Below are positions 1-12,200 of a stretch of DNA of 62,000 bases, piece after piece. Below the pieces are notes generated by a model. That model saw only the letters and a list, made by a program, of their open reading frames with translations, made no database searches and was not told the origin of the DNA. A program made the position numbers and the translations under genes. Numbering within the stretch: the stretch's first letter is position 1; every line of letters begins with the position of its first letter. This DNA comes from Mesostigma viride (Eukaryota; Streptophyta; Mesostigmatophyceae; Mesostigmatales; Mesostigmataceae), in contig RPFO01000315.1 of NCBI GenBank assembly GCA_009746045.1, positions 1-62,000 on the forward strand, read 5' to 3'.

Positions 1-169
1 ACGTTCTCAGTTGCAGGCGTGCCCGCTTACCTGATCAACCAGGTTTGGCTTTGCATTGTGCCAGCGGGGCATGTTTGTTTCCTCTGCATTGTAGCAGCAG
101 ACTGGCAGGGGACATTGGGTATAGGGCATGAGGCTTGGTTGTGGGTGGGGTATGTATGCATGGGTCAGG

Positions 170-312
170 CAGCCAGCCAGGCCAAGCAGCCAGCCAGCCA
201 GCAGCCAGCCAGCCAGCAGCCAGCAGCCAGCAGCCAGCCAAGTCCAGCCAGCAGCCAGCAGCCAGCCAGCCAGCCAGCCAAGCCAGCCAGCCAGCCAGGC
301 CAGCAAGGCAAG
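170..312. repeat. (CCAG)n tetranucleotide array in T0
   Basis: Imperfect CCAG/CAGC repeats. Because four and three share a 12-base cycle, all frames read PASQ-like or AGWL-like peptides without stops. This explains the long spurious ORFs here. Confidence 0.9.
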
Positions 313-651
313 GCAGCCACATCACGAGATGTGATTATTGGCAAGCCAGCAGCGTGGGCACCACAGGGAGGAGGCATGGGGACAGGGGAAGGGGGTGAGG
401 GGGCGGGGGCGGCAGGGTCAGGCGGCAGGGGCAGGGGGGAGCCTCTCTGAAAGCTAGAGTCACAGGTCGTGGGGACGGGGCATGGGCAGGCCCTCAGGCC
501 ACCTTGCACGTGATGTGGTCAGAGCAAGACACAAGCAAAGGCACATGGGAGGTGGGACGGTAGGGACTGGGGCACGGAGCCATGAAACTTGGGGACATTG
601 GGGCACGAGGCTGTGGTGGGGCTGGGTGTGGGGTATGTGCATGGGTCAGGC

Positions 652-1200
652 AGCAGCCAGCCGAGCCAGCCAGCCAGCCAGCAAGGCAGCCAGCAGCCAG
701 CCACCAGCAGCCAGCAGCCAGCCAGCCAACAGCCAGCCAGCCAGCACCAGCCAGCCAGCCAGGCCAGCCAGCCAGCCAGGCCAGCCAGCCAGCAGGCAGC
801 CAGCCAGCCAGCCAGCCACCAGCCAGCCAGCAGCAGCAGCCAGCCAGCCAGCCAGCCAGCCAGGCCAGCCAGCCAGCCAGCAGCCAGCCAGCCAGCCAGC
901 CAGCCCAGCCAGCCACGCCAGCCACCAGGCAGCCAGCCAGCCAGCCAGCCAGCAGCCAGCCAGCCAGCCAGCCATGCAGCAGCCAGCAGCCAGCCAGCCA
1001 GCCAGCAGCCAGCCAGCCAGCCAGCCAGGCCAGCCAGCCAGCCAGCCAGCCACCCAGGCAGCAAGCCAGCCAGCAGCCAGCCAGCCAGCAAGCCAGCCAG
1101 CCAGCCAGCCACCAACCAGCAAGCGCCAGCCAGCCAGCCAGGCCAGCCAGCCCGGCAGCAGCCAGCAGCAGCAGCAGCAAGCAAGCAAGCAAGGCAGCCA
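652..1200. repeat. (CCAG)n array with CAG interruptions in T0
   Basis: About 550 bp of CCAG with frequent CAG, CCAC and CAGG variants, so more degenerate than the arrays at 40.5-45.4 kb. It is followed by a conserved tail (CACATGAACGAGATGTGATTATTGGC in pieces) and a G-rich tract, as in every other copy. Confidence 0.9.
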
Positions 1201-1252
1201 CATGAACGAGATGTGATTATTGGCAGCAGCAGCGTTGGCACCACAGGAGGAG

Positions 1253-1320
1253 GCATGGGGACAGGGGCAAGGGGGGAGGGGGCGGGGGCAGGGTCCAGGC
1301 GGCAGGAGGGCAGGGAAGCC
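1253..1320 (+). other. G-run tract with G-quadruplex potential (representative of seven)
   Basis: Runs of 4-6 G separated by 1-5 bases follow each CCAG array. Sister tracts are at about 365-440, 40246-40318, 40705-40785, 41275-41360, 44895-44965 and 45440-45520. Four or more G-runs within 40 bp satisfy the usual G4 pattern on the + strand. Confidence 0.5.
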
Positions 1321-2097
1321 TTTCTGAAGCTATGAGTCAAGTCGTATGGGGACTGGCATGGGCAGGCCCTCAGCCACCTGCACGTGATGTGGTCAGAGGC
1401 AAGTCACAAGCAAGGGCACAGTGGGCAAGCTGGGACGGGGCAGGGGACCTAGGCCACGAGCCATTAAAACTTGGTGCATGGGAGGGGGGTTTGGGGCGTG
1501 AGGCAGGTACGGGTGGTCACACGCATGCCTGCCTCATGCCTGCGATCCCGCAAAGGGCACGTGGGGTCTTGGGTTGTCACCGTTGTTAGGGGTGGCATAT
1601 TGCAGGGCATGAAGATGGGTTGACCGCCGTAACCGAGACATGTGTGGTGGACAAATGCCGCCTGGATAACCAGCTGGCCTTGCTTCGTTAGATTTTATGG
1701 CTGCATTGTTGATGGCGTGCCCTTAGCGGTGGTCACAGTGGTCACAGTGGGCGCCTGTGGTTGCCCCTACTGGTGGGTGGTTATTAAAGAGTTGCGAATA
1801 CAAAACTTTCTTTCTTCAAGTGATTTTGAGCATGAAAGTGGCATGAGCGATGTGCACATGCTAACATTTGATGGCCATTCCATGGTGAAGTTGGGAATTG
1901 GATGGGATTGTTTTGATAAAAGATGCGGTGGTGTGTCTTAAAATGAGCTGTGCTAATCTCATTATGAAGTGCTCAAGAACAACTCATTATAATAAAATCA
2001 GAGTTGTCCAGAACAAACATTGTCTGCATCGTGTCCCAACTTGAACAGTACATGAAGTGTGACACCTATGCTACGTGTGTTGCGGGCTAGCTGTGTC
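1321..2097. other. T0 distal region without a supported gene
   Basis: Homologous to 40790-42133 and 45530-46289. It contains the decayed terminal block of T and AATAAA at 1991-1996. Nothing else was recognised. Confidence 0.4.
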
Positions 2098-3357
2098 AGC
2101 AAACAATTTTAGCTTTTAGCCCTCAAATCGTGTCCAACTCGCGCCTAACAATAGGAGCCAGTTGCACCTTGCATGGTAATGTCCACAAACTAACCTAAAA
2201 CAGTTGAGTGTCCATACTGGGACCAAAGCACACTCATATAGGGACTTTGGTCTGGCAGGCCCCCAGCGGCTTGGCCGGCCAGGGCGGCATATTCTGACCT
2301 GGCCTGGCCCCAAGGGCATTCCCAAAAGGGTAGGGAAACATGCCACGAACTACACCCAGCCATAACTCATAAAAAATGCCTACAATATTTGGAACGAATC
2401 CATGCATCGATGCTCCTACACCAATCAGTTTTCTGCACCGCCATAGCCTAGAATTTGCATGTACGTAATTATTTCGTCCCTGTGGACCTTTAGCGAGATG
2501 ACTTGCCTGAACGTGTTCAGACGGGGCGCGTGCCAGGAAACGGCTCGAAGCTGGGAAAAGCAGGGGGCTCAGCCCGCCAAACGGCCGTACGAAACCGAAA
2601 ATTTTGGGCTCCCGCTGGCCCCCCCGCCTCGGCGCCCTCGGCCACTGCCCCTTCGCACTGCGCACCCCGCGTGGCGCCGGCGTTCCCGAGGACGCACCCC
2701 GCGGGTGTACGCGCCAATCGCCCGCTCAGGCGCCAAAAAGTCCGGGCCCCGAAGGGGCCCCCAACTTGTTTCAATACTATATTACGATCGTGTTGCGCAG
2801 GGGAGAAACCCGAACATCCTGACATCGCCGCGGGCGCCGTACCGTACGGCCTGATCGCACCCCCACGCCCGAAGGCAAATCCTGAAATCCTGCGGAGCCG
2901 CGAGTTACGGCCCGTAACCGCCGGCCTGAACGCCGTCACACCCTCCTAAGATCGAGTCTCAGGAGTTCTGAATAGAAAATGACGTCAGCTCAATTCAGCA
3001 AAATGCGGGAGAAATTGCGGGGGGCATATACGGCAGGGTAAAATAGTTTATGACGAAGCATCTCTATCCAAACATCCTACTACAAATACTAAGGGTTCAG
3101 ACTGAACGGGAAATTTTGAGTGTTCAGACTGAACGAAAATTGAGTTCGAACACTTTTCTGAACGGGTTTTTGGTTAAATTTTCGGTTCGGCCTACTTCCC
3201 ACGCAATTTCCGTGCCAATTTTTGCGAGATGACTGAACTGAACGTGTTCAGACGGCGAGCGTGGGAAAAAAACGGCTGGAAACTTTGAAAAGCAGGGGGC
3301 TCCGCCAGCAAAACGGCCGTACGAAACCGAAATTTTTGGGCTCCCGCTGGCCCCCCC
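2098..3357 (+). promoter_or_regulatory. Module P, copy A: GC-rich 5' module upstream of Helitron gene A
   Basis: A conserved block found four times in the window (here, 37680-38690 partial, 42134-43430, 46290-47572). It contains two related 135-bp direct repeats (2498-2640 and 3224-3357), a very GC-rich stretch (2600-2765), and 13-14 bp palindromes built on GTTCAG/CTGAAC at 2507-2520, 3095-3107, 3122-3134 and 3238-3251. No sustained coding frame is conserved among copies. It precedes the TATA-containing leader of the Helitron gene, so a promoter role is inferred. Confidence 0.5.
2507..2520. promoter_or_regulatory. Palindrome CTGAACGTGTTCAG in module P
   Basis: Perfect 6-bp inverted arms around GT. 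Related palindromes with a single central base (GTTCAGACTGAAC) lie at 3095-3107 and 3122-3134, and a second copy of this form at 3238-3251. The arms recur in all four P modules and look like a dimer-binding site. No binding protein is known here. Confidence 0.35.
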
Positions 3358-3789
3358 TTATATAGTCGAGCTACGAAACGAGTTGAGACTGAACGGGACG
3401 CGTGGCAGTATGACAGTGAGAGTCACAGTGACAGGAGAGTTGACAGTGGGAAATTTTGGAGTGTTGTGAACCAGCGAATTGTTGTGAAAGCGAGCTACGA
3501 AACCGCGGGTTGAGACTGAACGGGACGCGTGGCAGTAGGACAGTGACAGTGACAGTGGGAAATGTTTGGTGTGTTGTGAACCAGCGAATTTGGGGCGCGG
3601 TGTTTTGGGAGTGCGTGGCGATGGATGCAATATAGTTGGCATCGTCAGAATGCTCGGCATTGTTAAGGGACGTAAGGAAATCGTGTACATTGCTCACGCC
3701 GGGAAATTGGAATTACTGCAGCTCGGGGACAGGCTCGCACTAGTTGTGCTGGTGTGATATATAAGATTGTCATCAGCCGTAGGTAATCG
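3358..3789 (+). promoter_or_regulatory. Leader/core promoter of Helitron gene A with two TATA-like boxes
   Basis: TTATATAG at 3358-3365 and TATATAAG at 3758-3765 are both kept in copy B (47571-47578 and near 47971). Between them an about 125-bp stretch with CGAGCTACGAAAC and GACAGTGACAGT is tandemly repeated twice (3366-3480, 3490-3590). The second TATA lies only about 25 bp before the ATG at 3790, so it would favour the in-frame ATG at 3811. Which box is used cannot be decided by eye. Confidence 0.4.
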
Positions 3790-6236
3790 ATGGTCAACGC
3801 CGCTTTCAGAATGAGGAGGTGGACGTTATACCTGATATCAATATACTTTGTTGGGCAGGTAAGTGGCAACGGAAAGGTTTCGATGCTTCCTTAATTCTGC
3901 ATTCTGCATTGACCACTTTAGCGAGTCAGGATATTGCTTAGCGCGTAGGTGTACATGTTGCGGGATGGCGTTGACGTTGTTGGGAATACGACGTGTGAAT
4001 TTGTGTTCGTGTGCCTTCTGAGACGTGTAGGCGAGCACGGTTGTCAGTGTGGACCCGCGGCCAGAATCGTATCATTACGTCGAGCAAGCCCGGCTTTACC
4101 AGGGCGATGTCTCGTTGCAGCAGGCGTACGTCCGGGATGTGCTGAATTGGTTGGTCCTGTCGCCACCTGACGGCTTCTGCGACAACGTATATTTGACGGT
4201 GAGTTCCTTGTGGCGTTACTCTGCTATGATCATATGTTTTTGTAAACGTGATGTACTGGGCATGGTTGCTGTGTGTTATTATGGGGCTTGTGCAACACAC
4301 CCCAACATAGTTGCTCGCCGGTAATAACCAAGTGGGTGTGGTGCAGCCCACCTGTCAAATGACATCGGCTTCACCTGAAACTTGGAAGGTAGTTTTGGGG
4401 AGTGTGTTTCAGTGTGCCTACCAAGTTTCAGGCCAATTGAATGTCATTTGGTATGGGCTGCCACTCCCAGGCTTTGGCTCGTGCAACACACCCCAACATA
4501 GTTGCTCGCCGATAATATCCAAGTGGGTGTGGTGCAGCCCACCTATCAAATGACATCGGCTTCACCTGAAACTTGGAAGGTAGGTTTGGGGAGTGTGTTT
4601 CAGTGTGCCTACCAAGTTTCAGGCCAATTGAATGTCATTTGGTATGGGCTGCCACTCCCAGGCTTTGGCTTGTGCAACACACCCCAACATAGTTGCTCGC
4701 CGGTAATAACCAAGTGGGTGTGGTGCAGCCCACCCATCAAATGACATCGGCTTCACCTGAAACTTGGAAGGTAGGTTTGGGGAGTGTGTTTCAGTGTGCC
4801 TACCAAGTTTCAGGCCAATTGAATGTCATTTGGTATGGGCTGCCACTCCCAGGCTTTGGCTTGTGGAACACACCCCAACATAGTTGCTCGCCGGTAATAA
4901 CCAAGTGGGTGTGGTGCAGCCCACCCATCAAATGACATCGGCTTCACCTGAAACTTGGAAGGTAGGTTTGGGGAGTGTGTTTCAGTGTGCCTACCAAGTT
5001 TCAGGCCAATTGAATGTCATTTGGTATGGGCTGCCACTCCCAGGCTTTGGCTTGCGTGCCTGGGGGCTGGCATGCGTGCCTGGGTTCGTGGGGTGGCTGG
5101 CATGCGTGGGTGGGTGTGGGTGGTGGCTGGCATGCATGCGAGGGTGTGGGGGGTGGCTGGCATGCATGCGTGGATGTGGGGGTGGCTGGCATGCCTGTGT
5201 GGGTTTGTGGGGTGGCTGGCATGCATGAGTGGGTGTGGGTGGTGGCTGGCATGCATAAGTGCATGTGGGGGTTGGCTGGCATGCATGCGTGCATGTGGGG
5301 GTTGGCATGCATGCATGCGTTGGTTTGTGGGGGGGATAGCATGCTTGCATGTGGGAGGGGCTGGCATGCGTTCGTGGGGTGGCTGGCATGCGTGTGTGGT
5401 TGTGGGATGTGGCTGGCATGCATGCGTGCATGTGGGGGTGGCTGGCATGCCTGTGTGGGTTTGTGGGGGGCTGGCATGCGTGCCTGGGTTCGTGGGGTGG
5501 CTGACATGCATAAGTGGGTTTGTAGTGTGGCTGGCATGCATGAGTAAGTGTGGGGGTGGCTGGCATGCATGCGTGCATGTGGGGGGCGGCTGGCATGCGT
5601 GGGTGTGTGTGTGGGGGGCTGGCATGCGTGCGTGGGTGTGGGTGGTGGCTGGCATGCATAAGTGGGTGTCGGGGGGGGCTGCCATGACAAAGGGGGTGGT
5701 AACATGACAAAGGTACAGACACTTGTTGTGGCGATTGTACAATTGGTTGTTAATATTGTAATGCGTATATGTTGGCATCTTTTTTGATGGGGGTGCCGTT
5801 CTTGCTCTGGTCGCAGATGTTACATCTGGTGTCGTTCCTGGCTCCCATGCCGAGCGGTGGGCAGACTTATGCGGAGGTGCAGCTGGTGAGTCTTTTGCTC
5901 TGTGGCTTTCTTGGTCATGTCCACTATTATTTTTATACTGTTAATTGAGTGGAGGGTAGGGTAGGATCTGTGCACACGTTAATTTTTTTTTTTTTTTTTT
6001 TTAACACGTCATTCTTTGCTTCGTGTTTGCTCTCATGTTTGTTGATTGCTTAGCTGGAGGCTGCACGATTCGGCACTGCCAACGAGTTCCTGGTAGCGGC
6101 TGCGGCGTGTAACGGGGACCCAGCGCAGTGCCTCGCTCGCACACAGTTTCTTGCGGGCATGCTCGAAGCACGGCGACTGCGCCAGGTGTATCAGCTTGAA
6201 GATCGAATGTTTGCATCAGAAGACTATTTGGACAGC
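3790..6236 (+). CDS. Exons 1-4 of Helitron gene A: start of the N-terminal extension
   Basis: Exons are 3790-3858, 4031-4198, 5817-5885 and 6054-6236 (23, 56, 23 and 61 codons, all phase 0). The first in-frame ATG after a stop is at 3790. A second in-frame ATG at 3811 may be the real start, because a TATATAAG box at 3758-3765 would place transcription start almost on 3790. The first 25 residues contain a short hydrophobic stretch (WTLYLISIYFVG), odd for a nuclear protein. Exon 2 has a DPRPESYHYVEQARLY segment and exon 4 is alanine-rich and probably helical. No family was recognised. The same four exons recur in copy B with identical lengths. Exons 1-3 also recur in the inverted copy, which supports the splice sites. 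Confidence 0.7.
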
Positions 6237-9200
6237 GTAAGTGGATGTGTGTGAGGAGATTAACTGTACGGACATTGTTCTTTGGTTGTTGTGTTTCTGG
6301 CATGCGTGCGTGGTGGGGGGGGCTGGCATGCGTGCGTGGGCGTGGGGCGGAGCTGCCATGCATGCATGTGGGGCGGGGCGGGCTGCCATGCATTCGTGGG
6401 TGTGGGGGGTGGCTGGCATGCATGCGTGCATGTGGGTGGTGGCTGGCATGCATGCGTGGGTGTGGGGGGTGGCTGGCATGCATGCGTGCATGTGGGGGGT
6501 GGCTGGCATGCATGCGTGGGTGTGGGGGGGGCTGGCATGCATGCGTGGGTGTGGGGGTGGCTGGCATGCGTGTGTGGGTGTGGGATGTGGCTGGCATGCA
6601 TGCGTGCATGTGGGGGTGGCTGGCATGCCTGTGTGGGTTTGTGGGGGGCTGGCATGCGTGCCTGGGTTCGTGGGGTGGCTGACATGCATAAGTGGGTTTG
6701 TAGGGTGGCTGGCATGCATGAGTGGGTGTGGGGGTGGCTGGCATGCATGAGTGGGTGTGGGGGTGGCTGGCATGCATGCGTGCATGTGGGGGCGGCTGGC
6801 ATGCGTGGGTGGGTTTGTGGGGTGGCTGGCATGCGTGGGTGGGTGTGGGTGGTGGCTGGCATGCATAAGTGGGTTTGTAGAGTGGCTGGCATGCATGAGT
6901 GGGTGTGGGGGTGGCTGGCATGCGTGCGTGCATGTGGGGGGCGGCTGGCATGCGTGCGTGTGTGTGGGGGGGGCTGGCATGCATGCTTGGGTTTGTGGGG
7001 TGGCTGGCATGCCTGTGTGGGTGTGGGTGGTGGCTGGCATGCATAAGTGGGTTTGTAGGGTGACTGGAATCCATGAGTGGGTGTGGGGGTGGCTGGCATG
7101 CGTGGGTGGGTTTGTGGGGTGGCTGGCATGCATAAGTGTGTTTGTAGGGTGACTGGAATGCATGAGTGAGTGTGGGGGTGGCTGGCATGCGTGCGTGGAT
7201 GTGTGGGGTGGCTGGCATGCATGAGTGGGGGGGGGGGGGCTGGCATGCGTGCATGTGGGGGGTGGGTGGCATGCATGCGTGCATGTGGGGCGGGGCTGGC
7301 ATGCGTGCCTGGGTTCGTGGGGTGGCTGGCATGCATAAGTGGGTTTGTGGGGGTGGCTGGCATGCCTGGGTGGGTTTGTGGGGCGGGGCGGGCTGCCATG
7401 CATTCGTGGGTGTGGGGGGTGAGTGCCATGCATGCGTGGGTTTAGGGGGCGGCTGGCATGCATTAGTGGGTGTGGATGGTGGCTGGCATGCATAAGTGAG
7501 TTTGTAGGGTGGCTGGCATGCATGAGTGGGTGTGGGTGGTGGCTGGCATGCATAAGTGGGTTTGTAGGGTGGCTGGCATGCATGAGTGGGTGTGGGTGGT
7601 GGTTGGCATGTATAAGTGGGTTTGTAGGGTCACTGGAATGCATGAGTGGGTGTGGGGGTGGCTGGCATGCGTGAGTGGGTTTGTGGGGTGGCTGGCATGC
7701 ATGCGTGGGTGGGGGGGGGGGCTGGCATGCTTGCGTGGGTGTGGGGGGGGGCTGCCATGCATGCATGTGGGGGGTGGCTGGCATGAGTGCGTGGGTGTCG
7801 GGGGGGCTGGCATGCGTGCGTGGGTTTGTGGGGGTGCTGCCATGCGTGTGTGTGCGTGTGGGGGGGCTGGCATGCTTGCGTGGGTGTGGGGGGGGCTGCC
7901 ATGCGTGTGTGGGTGTGTGGGGGTGGCTGCCATGCGTGCATGTGGGGGGTGGCTGGCATGAATGCGTGGGTGGGAGGATTACCATTCCAATGATAGCTCT
8001 TTACAACATCACAAAGGTACAGACACTTGCTGGCGATGGTAAAATTGGTGGTTAATATTGTAATGCGTATATGTTCGCATCTTTTTCGTTCCCTTGTGGG
8101 TCTCCAGGCTCAACGTATTGCGAACCTTTTGCAGCATTGGGGGCGCAGGTGCTTGGAAGGCGATGGGAGTGGTGGAGGTGGACGCGTTGGGAACGCAGCG
8201 CTTGCGCCCTTGTCTATGTTGCAGCCAAGCATGGGTGTTGATGTGGCGCAGGCAGTAGCGAGCTGGCCACCAGTCATGCGCGCGCAGGGGACTGGTGTGT
8301 GGCCACAGCCAAGGGCTGTTCAGGCAGGGCCAGCATCAGCGGGATGGCAGGTGCCAAGTGGCGCGGCGTTGGGGCAGGCCACTGCTATGCGGCCAGTGGT
8401 AATGGGTGCGCAGGCGGGGCAGGGAATTGCGGTGTGGCCACAGGCGGTGAGCGTGCAGCAAGGGCAGGTGGATGCAGCGAGGCAACCGGACAACGGCACG
8501 GCCTGGGGGCAGACAACAGCGATGGCACGACCGGTTCCGGACGTGCAGGCGGGTGCGGTATGGCCGCAAGCAGCGGGTGTGGAGCTTACGTCGGGGTCAT
8601 TGGGCACTGGTGCAGGGGGAGCGCAGGCGGCAACAGTGTGGCACCCGGCAACGCATACGCAGGCTGGCCAGGCTGCAGTGGAATTTCCACAAGTGCTTGG
8701 CGCAGTGGGTGGGCAGGCCACAGCAGTGGGTGCGCAGCCATGGCAGGTGGGCGTGGCGGTGCAACCCGCATTGGATGCGCAGCCACGGATGGAGCAGGTG
8801 GGCAATGTTGTCGGTCTGATGCCTACGGAGTTGGCGCCATCGGTGAGTTTGAAGCGCGTTCGTTCCTCGACGGCAAGCACGCCTGTCGTGGGAGCGAGCA
8901 CAGGGCGGGCTGATAAGGCAGTGGCTGTGGTTCGTGCGTCACCAATTGCGGCGGGTGCTTCCCAGATCGTGGTGAGTTTATAAAACATTCTGTCATGTAG
9001 GTGGTGTTGAGTGAAGTGGGCCACCCCTGGTGGTCAATGCATCCATGGCATTGACGACCCTCATCTTTCAAAATTACGTGACGCGCTCGACTCTGCTGGC
9101 AAATATTTCCTATGGCTTCACTAGTGTTGTTTTGATTGATTTGCGATTTCTTAAAATTTAATAGCGGTTGTCCTTTTGATGCGTTTAACCGTGAATGCCG

Positions 9201-12200
9201 TATTTTTGTGTGTTTCTGCTGCGATCACTTGCACGTGTGCAGGTGGATGTCAGTGAATTCACGTCTCCCTTCGAGTATGCTGCCGCTGCAAAGACTGGCC
9301 ATGCGAATGCTTGGGAGCACATTGCTCGTGTACAATTTCTTCAGCAGGCGTTGGAGGATAACTCCGATGAATTCAACGATGAGGATGTGCGCACTGCTGT
9401 AAGTTTGTAGTTCTGTCTTATGTTGCGTGTTTTTGTTTTTGATGGCAGATGTGTGTTGTAGTTGTTTTTCCCCTGACAAGAAGGTATGTCCTTTGTTTGT
9501 TTCTGATTATCTTTTCGGTGTTGTTGCGCAGTTGAACTTGCTAAAGCGATACTCGCTGGAATCTAAGAGAAGATTCGACCGATTGTCTTTGGAGGCACAG
9601 CGTCGTCTGCAAGAAAAGAGCCGGGATGATGGGCGTAGCGATGCTACGGTGGTCCCTTGTGGGCACGTTCCTCAAGGCATGGTGGATGAGGGGCCACGTA
9701 GTGTTGGTGGTACTTCGGAGCGCCGCAAGGACGGGCAGCTGCAATCGAGTGTGCAGTTGCAGCCTGGCGATGCTGTTGATGGAACTTCTGTGGGCGTTGC
9801 TGTGTCGCAGGGAGAGGCTCATGTGGCACACAAGCGTCGTTTCGTCAAGATCACGGATCCCGAAGAGGACGATGCGATTGTAGCATGGGGGTCTGCCTCC
9901 ACCGCTGTTGGTGGACACGATCATGATGCGCAAGCGTCGGGGGACAAAAAAGAACGAGATGAGGGTGTCTCTGGGGGGCTTGGACATGATGCAGCTGGGC
10001 TTCACCCTGGACCTCAGGTTTGTATGCTTGATTGATTTTGTGGGTGGGGGTGCATTTTAAAAGCTGATTTTATACGTGTGTGTTCAGATATTGTATTAAT
10101 AGGAATATGCTTCGATGTTGCTTCTTGTTTTACTGCAGGTGTGCTTGAGGCGCTTTCGGTCCGCTGATGAGTACGTGGCTTATGCAAAGAGTACATCTCG
10201 CAGTCGGGCCATGGCTGAAGATGAGAAGATTGCGCTATTGGACTCATTGCTGGGAGAGTTACACGGTGGCGCTGGTTCTTTTGCGGATGCGGTAAGTTTC
10301 TTTATAACTATATTCTGTTCATAGACTATTTCGGTGGGCGGGGTTGGGGGGGGCAAGTTGCTTTGCATCTCTGCCTGTGTGTTCTCTATGTTTCTAATTT
10401 CAATTGCAATGAATTCTCCCCCCCCCCCCCCCCCCCTTCCCTGCGCACATGTCTATACCCACCAGGCCACGATACTCTGGCAGATGATGGACAAGCGTTG
10501 TAAGAAGGTCATTTCCCAAGCGGATGAGGCGGATGTTGCAGTCGTAAGTGGTTGCTGTTCATTCTTTTGTTGCATTTGTTTTACATACAATGAGTGTCCT
10601 ACAAACGTTTCTTGTACAATTGTCCGAAAAATCCATATTCTTTTTTCTATTTAATTTATTTCTATGTGTGTTTGTTATGTGTAATTTCTCCTCAGGTTGA
10701 CCATGACGTATTGGACGGCCCTGAGCCTTATCTCGAGCTCGCGCAAGGCCTCTTTCTCGATGCGACATCATCTGTCTCAGACCGTTTGGACAACCTGCGC
10801 ATGCTTGTTAATCAAGTTGCACGTGACGAGCGGCTTACACTGTCACAGAAGCAAACATTGGTAAGTTTAGTTTACTTATTTTAGTTTTGCATCATTTGTA
10901 ATTTTTTTTATCCCTTCATACATAATATGTGTCTTTTCGCTTATGACCTTGGCTGCGTGGAATTTTTTTTCGTGTTTGGCTCCATTCATCGCAGGTTAGA
11001 AAGTTCATGTGCTTTATCAATGAGCTGCGAGCAGCGCACCGCAGTGAGCAAGATGAAGTCATGAAAGATGTGGCGGACGAAAGTGCTGCTGATGCGTCGG
11101 CAGTCGCAACTGTGCAACACCTGGAGTCGCAAAAGACTTGGGGACGTGATAGTTCCCAGCGGAAGAAGAGGGAGGAGGAGAGCTCGAAAAATGAGGGACC
11201 ATCACGGTCTCGGTCTCGACTGCATGTGAACACTGACGGTTCCGAGACGCCGAGAACCAAAAAGAAGAGGGTGGGTTTGCAAATGTGGTGTTGACTTTTT
11301 TGGAGGATGGAGTTTTTTGGTTTGCGCAGGACATGCGTGCATGTGGGGGGCTGGCATGCGTGCATGTGGGGTTTGTGGGGTGGGTGGCATGCATGCGTGG
11401 ATTTGGGGGTGGCTGGCATGCATGCGTGGATGTGGGGGTGGCTGGCATGCCTGCGTGGATGTGGGCGGTGGCTGGCATGCGTGTGTGGATTTATGGGAGG
11501 GCTGGCATGCGTGCCTGGGTTTGTGGGGTAGCTGGCATGCATGCGTCCATGTGGGGGGGGCTGGCATGCGTGTGTGGATTTATGGGAGGGCTGGCATGCG
11601 TGCCTAGGTTTGTGGGGTGGCTGGCATGCGTGTGTGGGTGTGGGGGGTGGCTGGCATGCGTGCGTTCATGTGGGGGGTGGCTGGCATGCATGCGTGCATG
11701 TAGGGTTTATGGGAGGGCTGGCATGCGTGCCTGGGTTTGTGGGGTGGCTGGCCTGCGTGTGTGGGTCTGCGTGGTGGCTGGCATGCATGCGAGGGTGTGG
11801 GGGGGAGCTGCCATGCATGCGTGTGGGGCGGGGCGGGCTGGCATGCGTGCGTGGGCGTGGGAGTGGCTGGCATGCATGCATGGGTTTGTGCGGTGGCTGG
11901 CATGCCTGCGTGGATGTGTGGGGTGTCTGGCATGCGTGCGTTCATGTGGGGGGTGGCTGGCATGCATGCGTGCATGTAGGGTTTGTGGGGTGGCTGGCAT
12001 GCATGCGTGGATTTATGGGAGGGCTGGCATACGTGTATGGGTTTGGGTGGTGGCTGGCATGCATGCGTGGGTGTCGGGGGGGGCTGGCATGCGTGTGTGG
12101 TTGTGGGTGGTGGCTGGCATGCATGCGTGGGTGTTGGGGTGGCTGGCATGCATGCGTGCATGTGGGGCGTGGCTGGCATGCTACGCAGGTTTGTGGGGTG

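Larger units (their letters stand above)
1..2000 (+). pseudogene. 3' part of transcription unit T (copy T0), with CCAG satellite
   Basis: The first 80 bases match 39995-40070 and 44735-44800, including an acceptor-like TTGCAG followed by codons for ARYLINQ. The later block near 1600-1720 matches the putative last exon at 41650-41758 (KMGDRAVTETCVVATCRLD in the better copies). Here that block has single-base indels (for example GGGTTGACCG for GGGTGACCG) that break the frame. An AATAAA lies at 1991-1996 in the equivalent position of all three copies. The 5' part is outside the window. The product is unknown. Confidence 0.4.

Noticed and set aside
494-1340. ORFs of QPASQPAS and AGWLAGWL type on both strands
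   Set aside because: CCAG tetranucleotide repeat; no conserved flanking frame.
2498-3357. LTR retrotransposon
   Set aside because: Direct repeats are only 135 bp and 725 bp apart. No reverse transcriptase, integrase or Gag-like sequence was seen anywhere in the window.
6296-7975. RBFOX-type (TGCATG) splicing enhancer array
   Set aside because: The motif is present only because it is part of the repeat unit, and no evidence links it to splicing in this organism.
6216-7985. 589-aa minus-strand ORF rich in ACQPPP/THASH repeats
   Set aside because: It is the 30-bp minisatellite read in one of six open frames. It lies inside an intron bounded by conserved exons and has no non-repeat coding sequence.
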